NCBI GenBank assembly: GCA_016223045.1
Contig: JACRPT010000066.1
Coordinates: 1 to 32,210 of the forward strand
Direction: 5' to 3'
DNA from: Candidatus Eiseniibacteriota bacterium
GTDB taxonomy: Bacteria > Eisenbacteria > RBG-16-71-46
Length of the DNA: 32,210 nucleotides
Shown here: one piece after another, positions 22,193 through 28,666 of the stretch
Layout of the letters: each line of letters begins with the position of its first letter
Numbering within the stretch: the stretch's first letter is position 1
Position numbers and translations under genes: made by a program
Notes under the pieces: generated by a model
The model's database searches: none
Told to the model about the DNA's origin: nothing
Seen by the model: only the letters and a program-made list of their open reading frames with translations

Positions 22193-22235
22193 GAGCCTCG
22201 CGACGAGAGGCCGCCGGCTCCGGGCACGAGGGAGC

Positions 22236-22439
22236 ATGACGACGAGTCCGCGAAGCTCACGACGCGTCCGCAGGGAGCCACCGCGCATCCTGCGCCTGGA
22301 GGAGTCCCCCGCCGTCGCCCGCGTGCGCTGGGCCCGGGTCGAGACCGCGCGGGCCCGCATCGCCGCCGGCTACTACGACCGCGCGGAGATCCGCGAGCGC
22401 CTGGCGGACGCCGTGCTCGAGGAACTCGACAAGAGCTGA
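22236..22439 (+). CDS. flgM: FlgM-like anti-sigma-28 factor
   Basis: A 67-residue protein. The basic N-terminus looks disordered, as in FlgM. The C-terminal part VARVRWARVETARARIAAG, then YYDRAEIRERLADAVLEEL, matches the helical FlgM core (RV-x2-LK-x-RI-x2-G-x-Y followed by a helix ending A-x2-LL). FlgM binds FliA and keeps it inactive until export through the finished hook. Its place after csrA, with fliA 5 kb downstream, supports the call. The similarity is short, so this is a family assignment by pattern and context. An intrinsic terminator follows. Confidence 0.65.
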   Translation: MTTSPRSSRRVRREPPRILRLEESPAVARVRWARVETARARIAAGYYDRAEIRERLADAVLEELDKS

Positions 22440-22458
22440 CCGCGTCCCGCGCCGTGCC

Positions 22459-22490
22459 GCCCGCCCGCCTCCCCGGCAGGGCGGGCTTTT
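22459..22490 (+). terminator. Intrinsic terminator of csrA-flgM
   Basis: GCCCGCCC (22459-22466) pairs with GGGCGGGC (22479-22486) and is followed at once by TTTT (22487-22490). A slightly shifted pairing (22463-22469 with 22480-22486) is also possible. It lies 20 bases after the flgM-like stop and separates that unit from the histidine kinase gene. Confidence 0.8.
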
Positions 22491-22539
22491 CGCGGCGTCG
22501 CGCCTCTGCGATACTGCGCGCGATGCAGGGACCCCGCCG

Positions 22540-23715
22540 TTGAAGCGTGTCCGCCGCGCCCGCGCCGAAGGCCCGGCGCGCTCTGCGCTGCTGAGCCGGA
22601 TCCTGGTGGCCGACTCGGACAGCGCCGTGCTGCTGTGTGACCCGCGCGGCCGGGTCGTGGAGCTGAACGCGGCGGCCGCACGGCTGCTGGGGCTCGCCCC
22701 CGCGCAGGCCCGCGGCAAGCCCGCCGTGGAACTGATCCGCACGGTAGTGGCCGGCGACGACCCGGTGCGCGACGCCTGGCGGGCCGCCAGGACCGAGCGC
22801 GAAACGGTGCTGCTCGGGCGCCGGGGCGGGGAGATCCCGGTGCTGCTGCGCTCGCGGCGCTTCGGGAGGCCGCCCGCCCTGGTGCTCATCCTGCGGGACC
22901 TGACCCAGGCCCGCCGCATGCAGCAGGAGCTGCGCCGGCACGAGCGGCTCGCCACCCTCGGCCAGCTCTCGGCCGGGGTGGCCCATGAGATCCGCAACCC
23001 GCTGGCCGGGATCGGCACCAGCGCGCAGGTGCTGCTGCGGCGCTTCGAGCCGCGCGACGAGCGCGCCCGCTTCGTGCGGGTCATCCTCGACGAAGTGGCC
23101 CGCCTCGACCGCATCGTCACCAGCCTGCTCCAGTACGCGCGCCCGCGCAGCCCCGAGCTCACCGCGGGCTCGCTGGCCGCCTGTATCGAGCGCGTCCGCG
23201 GGCTTTCGGCCGACGCGGTGGCCCAGTCCGGCGTCGAGGTCGAGGTGGACGTGGCGCCGCGGCTCCCGCCGGTTTACATTGACACCGACCTCGTGGTGCA
23301 GGTGCTGCTCAATGTCACGCTCAACGCCGTACAGGCCATGCCGCAAGGCGGCCGGCTGCGCTACGAGGTGCGCGCGGTGCGCCGGCGGCCGCCGCCGCGC
23401 GGGCCCGGGCGCCGCTCCTCGGACGCGCCGCGGGGGCGGGCCGCTTCCGCGGCGGGCGGGTGGGGGGCGCTGCAGCAGGTGCGCGTGGGCGACACCGGCG
23501 CCGGCATCCCGCGCGGGCTGCTGTCCAAGCTGTTCGATCCGTTCTTTTCCACCAAGCCCCAGGGCACGGGGCTCGGTCTGTCCATCTCGCAGACCATCAT
23601 GCAGGAGCACGGCGGCTCCATCTCGGTGGCGAGCCGCGAGGCCCGCGGGACCACCCTGCTGCTCGACTTCCCCGTGGAGAAACGACATGGGAGCCCTCGA
23701 TCCGCACGGGCCTGA
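22540..23715 (+). CDS. NtrB-like PAS histidine kinase
   Basis: A soluble kinase of about 391 residues. An N-terminal PAS domain (VLLCDPRGRVVELNAAAARL) is followed by the dimerisation helix RHERLATLGQLSAGVAHEIR with the phosphoacceptor histidine, an N-box (QVLLNVTLNAVQAMPQGG), a G1 box (GDTGAGIP), an F-box (LFDPFFSTKPQGTG) and a G2 box GTGLGLSIS. The catalytic domain holds a basic, low-complexity insert of about 35 residues between the N- and G1-boxes. Start TTG 22540 has AGGGA eight bases upstream. The 3' end overlaps the sigma-54 activator, its evident partner; the pair resembles FlgS/FlgR and FleS/FleR, which turn on sigma-54 flagellar genes. The last dozen codons may be read-through caused by the neighbouring deletion. 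Confidence 0.9.
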   Translation: MKRVRRARAEGPARSALLSRILVADSDSAVLLCDPRGRVVELNAAAARLLGLAPAQARGKPAVELIRTVVAGDDPVRDAWRAARTERETVLLGRRGGEIPVLLRSRRFGRPPALVLILRDLTQARRMQQELRRHERLATLGQLSAGVAHEIRNPLAGIGTSAQVLLRRFEPRDERARFVRVILDEVARLDRIVTSLLQYARPRSPELTAGSLAACIERVRGLSADAVAQSGVEVEVDVAPRLPPVYIDTDLVVQVLLNVTLNAVQAMPQGGRLRYEVRAVRRRPPPRGPGRRSSDAPRGRAASAAGGWGALQQVRVGDTGAGIPRGLLSKLFDPFFSTKPQGTGLGLSISQTIMQEHGGSISVASREARGTTLLLDFPVEKRHGSPRSARA

Positions 23716-25058
23716 GCGAGTTCCTGCGCGACTCGAGCCTGAACGCCATCGCGGTGGCCAGCGGGAGCGAGGCGCTCGAGATCGTGCGCGAGCAGCCGGT
23801 GGATGCGGTGGTGCTCGACCTCAGGCTGGGCCGGGAGAACGGCCTCGACGTGCTCGAGCGCCTGCTCAAGGAGGAGCCCGAGCTGCCGGTCATCATGCTC
23901 ACCGCGCACGGCTCGGTGGAGGACGCGGTGCGCGCGGTGAGGCAGGGCGCCTACGGCTTCCTGCAGAAGGTGTCGAACTACGAGGCCCAGCTCGAGATCG
24001 AGCTGCAGCGCGCGCTCGAGCAGACGCGCCTCAAGCGCGAGGTCGAGCAGCTCCGCGGCCCGGACGCCGGCGCCCAGACCCTGATCGGCGAGAGCCCCGC
24101 CTTGAAGCGCGCGCTCCACCGGCTGGAGAAGGCGGGGAAGAGCTCCTCGGCGACCATCCTCATCTACGGCGAGACCGGCTCGGGCAAGGGGCTGCTCTCG
24201 CGTTACCTCCACGCGCACAGCGCGCGCGCCGCGGGACCCTTCATCGAGCTCAACTGCAGCGCCATCCCCGAGCAGCTGCTCGAGAGCGAGCTGTACGGCC
24301 ACGAGAAGGGCGCGTTCACCGACGCCAAGCGCTTCAAGAAGGGGCTGTTCGAGCTGGCCGACGGTGGCACGCTGTTCCTCGACGAGATCGGGGAGATGAC
24401 CGCGGGGCTCCAGGCCAAGCTGCTCCACGTGCTCGAGACCCGCACCTTCCGCCGGGTCGGCGGGAGCGCGGACATCACCGTGGACGTGCGGGTCATCGCC
24501 GCCACCCACCGCGACCTGCAGAAGGCGGTGGTCGAAGGACGCTTCCGCGAGGACCTCTACTTCCGGCTCAACGTGGTGCCGATCGAGGTGCCGGCGTTGC
24601 GCGACCGCCCCGAGGACGTGACCGCGCTGGCGCATCACTTCATCGCCCTGTTCTGCCGCGAGCTGGGGCGCCCGCCGGTGAAGCTCCATCCGGACGCGCT
24701 GCGGGCCATGCTCGACTATCCCTGGCCGGGGAACGTGCGCGAGCTGAAGAACGTCATCGAGCGCGTGGTGCTGCTCGAGGCCGAGGACGAGATCCGCCAC
24801 GAGCACCTGCCCTCCGAGCTGGCGCGCGGACGCGGGCGCGGCAGCGCCGCCGGCGGCACCGCCAGCGTGTTCCCGCCGGGCGTGGTGCGCCCGCTCACCG
24901 AGGTCGAGAAGCTCGCCATCGAGCACGCGCTGCGCGTGTGCGAGGGCAACAAGACGCGCGCCGCGCAGCTGCTCGGCATCTCGCGCCAGACCCTGCGCAC
25001 CAAGCTCAAGGAGTTCGCGCTGGAAGACGACCCCGAGGAGGCCACCGAGGGCGTCTGA
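23687..25058 (+). pseudogene. Sigma-54-dependent response regulator (FlgR/NtrC type), 5' deletion in the receiver
   Basis: The ATG at 23687, seven bases after GGAGA, is the natural start, but the body is in another frame from GAG at 23691: EPSIRTGLSEFLRDS. A receiver should open with about nine residues such as VLVVDD before EPSIR; that strand and the acidic pair are missing, about 26 bases by frame arithmetic. The rest is complete: phosphoacceptor VVLDLRLG, MLTAHGS, an AAA+ domain with Walker A GETGSGKG, the sigma-54 contact loop as GAFTDA (canonical GAFTGA), Walker [13 protein letters not shown], the arginine-finger region, and a Fis-type helix-turn-helix at GNKTRAAQLLGISRQTLRTK. The kinase gene precedes it and a sigma-54 promoter follows, so its target is probably the next operon. 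Confidence 0.8.
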
Positions 25059-25072
25059 GCGCGCGACCCCTG

Positions 25073-25134
25073 GCTTTCCGGGTCTCCACCCGCGGCCCGC
25101 GCGACCGACCAGAGAGCAGCCGACCCCGGAAAGC
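25073..25134. repeat. Inverted repeat with 10-bp arms downstream of the activator gene
   Basis: GCTTTCCGGG (25073-25082) is the exact reverse complement of CCCGGAAAGC (25125-25134), 42 bases apart. It begins 15 bases after the activator stop. It could be a terminator with a long loop or a pair of binding sites for the activator, 220-280 bases upstream of the sigma-54 promoter, a usual distance for an enhancer. Confidence 0.4.
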
Positions 25135-25352
25135 GGGCGGAACGAGGTTGGGCGGGCGAAATGCACGCGGGGCCGCGGCGCCTGCACGGCACCCGCGCAC
25201 CACCGCCCGCCCGGGCCCGGCCCGAGTCCGTTCCCGAGGTTCCCCGGAACGGGCTAAGCCGCCACCCTGAAACGAAGTGGCCGCGAGGCCGCGGCCCGTC
25301 CCCCGGGCCCGCTCCGGGCCCGCGCGGAACGCCTGCGCGCCCGGCTCCCCGC

Positions 25353-25368
25353 TGGCACGCAGGCTGCA
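25353..25368 (+). promoter_or_regulatory. rpoN-dependent: Sigma-54 promoter of the motility regulator operon
   Basis: TGGCACG (25353-25359), four bases, then CTGCA (25364-25368). The -24 element is a perfect match and the -12 element four of five to the consensus TGGCACG-N4-TTGCA. The invariant GG and GC are exactly ten bases apart. Transcription should start near 25379, followed by a CGGAGAG ribosome site and ATG 25406. A sigma-54 activator is encoded just upstream. Confidence 0.8.
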
Positions 25369-25405
25369 ACCCACGGGCTCCGAACCACCACGGAGAGCCC
25401 GGTCC

Positions 25406-25801
25406 ATGCCCCACATCCTGATTGTCGAAGACGAACCCAGCACCTCCTGGGCCCTGGCCGAGGGCCTCTCGGACGACGGCTTCACGATCGACACCTTCGC
25501 GACCGCCGAGGAGGCCTGGCGCTGGCTGCAGCGCGGCCGGAGCGACCTGGTGATCTCGGACCTGCGCCTGCCCGGCATGAGCGGCCTCGATCTCGCGAGG
25601 AAGCTCGCGCGTGGCCGCCACGCCCAGCCCGTGATCATCGTGACCGCCTACGGCTGCCCCGAGACCCAGCGCGAGCTGCAGCGCGCCGGCGTCTTCGAGT
25701 GCTTCTCCAAGCCGTTCCGCATCGACCAGCTCCGCGACTCCGTGCGGCGCGCGCTCGCGGAAGTCCCGACGCGCGCGAAGCCGCGCCGGCGGGCGGCATG
25801 A
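25406..25801 (+). CDS. Stand-alone response-regulator receiver
   Basis: A 131-residue protein that is only a receiver domain plus a basic tail. It opens MPHILIVEDEPSTSWALAEG with the acidic cluster, has the phosphoacceptor aspartate in LVISDLRLPGMSGLDLA, the switch threonine in VTAYG and the conserved lysine in CFSKPFRIDQL. There is no output domain, so it must act by binding a partner, as CheY or Spo0F do. It is the first gene after the sigma-54 promoter. Candidates to phosphorylate it are the stand-alone DHp protein (28250) and the hybrid kinase (29636) in the same operon. Its stop overlaps the next ATG (ATGA). CheY-like motor binding is possible but not shown. Confidence 0.92.
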   Translation: MPHILIVEDEPSTSWALAEGLSDDGFTIDTFATAEEAWRWLQRGRSDLVISDLRLPGMSGLDLARKLARGRHAQPVIIVTAYGCPETQRELQRAGVFECFSKPFRIDQLRDSVRRALAEVPTRAKPRRRAA

Positions 25802-26103
25802 AGCGCCGCGGACCGGGCGCCCGCCCCGCGACCGACCCGCGCCGGTGCCTGGCACGTGCGCTGGCCCGCTGCGCGGTGCGCGAGCGCCTGCTGCTCGCGC
25901 TGGTCCTGTTCGAGCGGTTGACCCTCGCCGAGGCCGCCGACGTGCTCGGCGTACCGGTGCGGCGCGTCCATCGTCTCTACGCCCGGCTGCTGTCCGACCT
26001 GCGCGATGCGCTGGCCGGCCGGCGGGCACCCGCCGCAGGCGGGTCCCGCGCCGCCGGTTCCCGTCCCGCCGCGCCGGCCGCGCGTCTCCGGAGGGCTTCG
26101 TGA
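25798..26103 (+). CDS. Stand-alone sigma-factor region-4-like protein
   Basis: A 101-residue protein. Residues 25-72 read as a sigma-70 region 4 helix-turn-helix: CAVRERLLLALVLFERLTLA, then EAADVLGVPVRRVHRLYARL. It parallels the region 4 of FliA encoded 2 kb downstream (QERLVVALYYYEHLTLKEIG, then ISESRVSQVHTRA), with the same spacing and the same LTL turn. There is no region 2, so it cannot melt promoters itself. Flanks are basic and proline/alanine-rich. It could bind -35 elements, the beta flap, or FlgM in competition with FliA. The ATG overlaps the receiver stop and its own stop overlaps the next ATG. Assignment of the fold is good, the role unknown. Confidence 0.7.
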   Translation: MKRRGPGARPATDPRRCLARALARCAVRERLLLALVLFERLTLAEAADVLGVPVRRVHRLYARLLSDLRDALAGRRAPAAGGSRAAGSRPAAPAARLRRAS

Positions 26104-26357
26104 TGCGCCACGCCCCGCTCACCCCCGGCTCCGACCCCGCCCGTCCGCTGCCCGCCACGCCCGGCGCGCGCCTCGACGGCGCGCACGCCGCGCTGGCCTC
26201 GCTGCGCGCCGAGGAGCGGCGCCTCGCGCGCCTCGGTCTCGCCGAGCCGCTGGCACGCTGCCGCGAGCAGATCCGCTACTGGGAATTCCTCGCCGCGCTG
26301 TTCGCTCTGCCCGCCGGTGCCGCGACCGTGCGCCGCTGCGCCCGCGGGAGCCGCTGA
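26103..26357 (+). CDS. Small helical hypothetical protein of the motility operon
   Basis: An 84-residue protein I do not recognise. A loose proline-rich N-terminus is followed by one or two helices, LDGAHAALASLRAEERRLAR and CREQIRYWEFLAALFAL, which could form a coiled coil. Both ends are fused to neighbours by TGATG overlaps, so translation is coupled to the region-4 protein before it and to flhG after it. The tight packing argues for a real gene with a role in the same process. The position just before flhG is where flhF often lies, but this is not FlhF. Confidence 0.6.
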   Translation: MRHAPLTPGSDPARPLPATPGARLDGAHAALASLRAEERRLARLGLAEPLARCREQIRYWEFLAALFALPAGAATVRRCARGSR

Positions 26358-27367
26358 TGCCTGCGCGCACGCCGCCCGAGCCGCGCCGCCCCGCGGGACG
26401 CACGCGGGGGGAGTCCGCGCCCGACGGCGGCGCCCGCCGCAGCCGCGCCGCGGGGGAGGGCACCCCGCCGCTGCGCGTGATGCCGGGACGCGCCCGCGCG
26501 GGCAGCGCCGCCGCCGGCGACCATCCGGCGCACTGGACGCGCCCGCGCGGGCGCACCGTCGTGGTGGCGAGCGGCAAGGGGGGCGTGGGGAAGAGCAACC
26601 TGTGCGCGAACCTCGCGGTCGCCCTGGGCGAGGCCGGCGCGCGCGTGCTGCTGCTGGACGGCGACCTCTCGCAGGCCAGCCTCGACCTGCTGCTCGGCCT
26701 GCATCCGCGCTACGACCTGCAGCACGTGCTCTCGGGCGAGAAGACGCTCGAGGAGATCGTGGTGACGGGTCCGCGCGGCGTGAAGCTCATCCCGGCGGCC
26801 TCCGGCGTGCCCGAGCTGGCCGACCTCGACGACTACCGGCGCGAGTGCCTGCTGCGCGGGCTCGGCGCGCTCGACGGCGAGGCCGACATCGTGCTGATGG
26901 ACACCGCCTCCGGCGTGTCGCGCCAGGTCACCTCGTTCTGCCTCGCCGCCGACGACGTGCTGGTGATGACCACGCCCGAGATGCCCGCGTTCTCCGACGC
27001 CTACGGGCTCATCAAGCTGCTCCAGGGTCAGGGTCTCAGGAAGGCCCCGCACCTGCTGGTGAGCCAGGCGGCCAGTCCCGAGGAGGCCGAGGAGACGGCG
27101 CACCGCATCCGGCTGGTCGCGCGCCGCTTCCTGCGGCTCGAGATCGAGGCCTGGGGCCACGTGCCCGAGGACGCCGCGGTGCCGCGCGCGGTGCGCCGCC
27201 AGGAGCCCGTGGTGACCGCGTTCCCCCAGTCGCCGGCCGCGGCGGCCTACCGCGCGCTGGCCGCGCGCCTGTTGCCTCCCGCACCGGACCCGTCGTTCGA
27301 CGAGCACTCCGACCCCGCCTACCCGCTCGCCGGCCTGCGCGGCGGCCGGCAACGCCTGGAAGCCTGA
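26357..27367 (+). CDS. flhG: Flagellar number regulator FlhG (FleN/YlxH), MinD-like ATPase
   Basis: A 336-residue protein. After a basic disordered stretch of some 60 residues comes the deviant Walker A VVVASGKGGVGKSNLCANLA (lysines at both ends), then VLLLDGDLSQASLDLLLGL with switch-I aspartate, the FlhG-typical HPRYDLQHVLSGEKTLEEIV, and the Walker B-type IVLMDTASGVSRQVTSF. FlhG is the ATPase that limits flagellar number and restrains FlhF and, in FleN form, the sigma-54 master activator. Directly followed by fliA as in many polar-flagellate genomes. A helical DQAR-type N-terminal motif is not clear, and flhF and flhA are not present here. Start ATG 26357 overlaps the previous stop. Confidence 0.9.
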   Translation: MPARTPPEPRRPAGRTRGESAPDGGARRSRAAGEGTPPLRVMPGRARAGSAAAGDHPAHWTRPRGRTVVVASGKGGVGKSNLCANLAVALGEAGARVLLLDGDLSQASLDLLLGLHPRYDLQHVLSGEKTLEEIVVTGPRGVKLIPAASGVPELADLDDYRRECLLRGLGALDGEADIVLMDTASGVSRQVTSFCLAADDVLVMTTPEMPAFSDAYGLIKLLQGQGLRKAPHLLVSQAASPEEAEETAHRIRLVARRFLRLEIEAWGHVPEDAAVPRAVRRQEPVVTAFPQSPAAAAYRALAARLLPPAPDPSFDEHSDPAYPLAGLRGGRQRLEA

Positions 27368-27380
27368 GGAGGTGACTCCC

Positions 27381-28253
27381 ATGCCACGTCCCGCCGCCGC
27401 CACGCTCGCCCGATCCACGCCGGCCCTGCGCGTCACCGGCCGGCGCCCCGCCGCGAAGCCCGCGCCCGCGCGCACGCCCGCGCCGGGCCGCGGCGCGCCG
27501 CGCCTGGTGCCGCCGCCCGCTCCGGTGACCTATTCCAAGGAGGACCTGCTCGCGCGCTTCGCACCGCTGGTCCGGCACGTGGTGGAGCGCGTGGCGGCGA
27601 ACCTCCCGCGCAACGTGGACCACGAGGACCTCTATTCGGCGGGAGTGCTGGGGCTGCTCGATGCGCACGCCAAGTTCGACACCGGCAAGGGCGTCAAGTT
27701 CGAGACCTACGCGGTGTGGCGCATCAAGGGCGCGGTGCTCGACCAGTTGCGTGCGCTCGACTGGGTGTCGCGCTCGATGCGGCGCAAGGCGCGAACGCTC
27801 GACGGCGTCACCCGGCGGCTCGACCAGAAGCTGGGGCGCGCGGCGTCCGAGGAGGAGGTGGCGCGCGAGCTCAGGATGTCGCGCGGGGACTTCTACCGCC
27901 TGCTCGACCACGTGCGCGGCGCCGTGCTGGTATCGCTGGACGAGAGCCGCTCGAGCGAGGACCAGGAGTCCTCGACGCTGGGCGACCATCTGCCCGATCC
28001 GCGCGCGGTGGACCAGGAGGCGCGCCTCGAGGAGGAGCAGACCCGGCTGGTCCTGCTGCGCACGCTCAACCTGCTGCCCGAGCAGGAGCGGCTGGTGGTG
28101 GCGCTCTACTACTACGAGCACCTGACGCTCAAGGAGATCGGGCGCGCGCTCGGCATCTCCGAGTCGCGCGTCTCGCAGGTGCACACGCGGGCGATGGTCC
28201 GCCTGCGGCTGCGGCTCCACCGCGCGCTGGGCGGAGAGGAGCTGGCCGCGTGA
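27381..28253 (+). CDS. fliA: Flagellar sigma factor FliA (sigma-28)
   Basis: A 290-residue group-3 sigma factor. After a proline/alanine-rich N-terminus of about 50 residues, not usual in FliA, come region 2 (VERVAANLPRNVDHEDLYSA, then GVKFETYAVWRIKGAVLDQL, which reads the -10), region 3 (WVSRSMRRKARTLDGVTRRL, SEEEVARELRM) and region 4 (LPEQERLVVALYYYEHLTLK with the recognition helix ISESRVSQVHTRAM). The ATG at 27381 follows a near-perfect AGGAGGTGA, better than the in-frame start nine bases earlier. Made from the sigma-54 operon and probably held by the FlgM-like protein, it should read promoters like that before csrA at 21855. Confidence 0.95.
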   Translation: MPRPAAATLARSTPALRVTGRRPAAKPAPARTPAPGRGAPRLVPPPAPVTYSKEDLLARFAPLVRHVVERVAANLPRNVDHEDLYSAGVLGLLDAHAKFDTGKGVKFETYAVWRIKGAVLDQLRALDWVSRSMRRKARTLDGVTRRLDQKLGRAASEEEVARELRMSRGDFYRLLDHVRGAVLVSLDESRSSEDQESSTLGDHLPDPRAVDQEARLEEEQTRLVLLRTLNLLPEQERLVVALYYYEHLTLKEIGRALGISESRVSQVHTRAMVRLRLRLHRALGGEELAA

Positions 28254-28666
28254 GCGAGCGTCCGACGAACCCCGCGATCGCCACGCCGCCGTGGGAGGCG
28301 CTGCGACTCCGGCTGCTCGGACAGGCCGACCGCCTCGAACAGGGCGGGCAGGCGCAGGCCGCGCGGGAGCTGCGCGGGCTGGTCGAGGTCTGGTGGGAGG
28401 AGCAGCAGGCCTGGGCGGCGAGCCTCGCGCGCGTCCTGGGCGTGCATCACGACATCAACAACGCGCTGGTGGGCGTGCGCGGCAACGCGCAGCTCATGCT
28501 CATGGGTTCGGCGGGCCAGCAGCCGGGGATCAAGGAACGATTGGAGGTCGTGCTCCGTGAGTCCGGTCGGATCAAGGAAGCCGCGTCCCGGCTCCACGAG
28601 CTCAAGGCCGTGATCGCGGGCGGTGCCCGCGACGGCGGACCGGGGCCCGCAGCCCGTGCGGCCTGA
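28250..28666 (+). CDS. Stand-alone DHp (HisKA-like) histidine domain without ATPase
   Basis: A 138-residue protein. From about residue 45 it forms two long helices like a histidine-kinase dimerisation domain. LARVLGVHHDINNALVGVRG followed by NAQLMLMG mirrors the H-box of NtrB-type kinases (AHEINNPL...GNAQLLL), with H67 as the likely phosphoacceptor. The second helix is IKERLEVVLRESGRIKEAAS. The protein ends about 20 residues later: no N, G1, F or G2 box, so no catalytic domain. It could be a phosphotransfer protein like Spo0B or ChpT, fed by the hybrid kinase and passing to the lone receiver. GTG 28250 overlaps the fliA stop (GTGA). Confidence 0.75.
   Translation: MSERPTNPAIATPPWEALRLRLLGQADRLEQGGQAQAARELRGLVEVWWEEQQAWAASLARVLGVHHDINNALVGVRGNAQLMLMGSAGQQPGIKERLEVVLRESGRIKEAASRLHELKAVIAGGARDGGPGPAARAA

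Larger units (their letters stand above)
25059..25405 (+). other. Intergenic regulatory region before the sigma-54 operon
   Basis: 347 bases without a convincing gene. It holds an inverted repeat with 10-bp arms (25073-25134) and the sigma-54 promoter at 25353-25368. The stretch between, about 25135-25350, is where enhancer sites for the upstream activator would be expected. I see no obvious repeated operator there. Confidence 0.5.

Noticed and set aside
22078-23688. Long minus-strand frame antisense to the csrA-kinase region
   Set aside because: Composition is repetitive Arg/Gly/Ala/His without motifs; the plus strand carries clear CsrA, FlgM-like and kinase genes.
23361-25187. Minus-strand frame of about 600 codons antisense to the sigma-54 activator
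   Set aside because: Leucine/histidine/arginine-rich shadow; no start signal and no recognisable domain.
25850-25870. Second sigma-54-like sequence TGGCACGTGCGCTGGC
   Set aside because: The -12 GC is not at the required ten-base distance from GG, and it lies inside a coding region.
26250-26270. Third sigma-54-like sequence TGGCACGCTGCCGCG
   Set aside because: The -24 box matches but the -12 box does not; it lies inside the 26103 gene.
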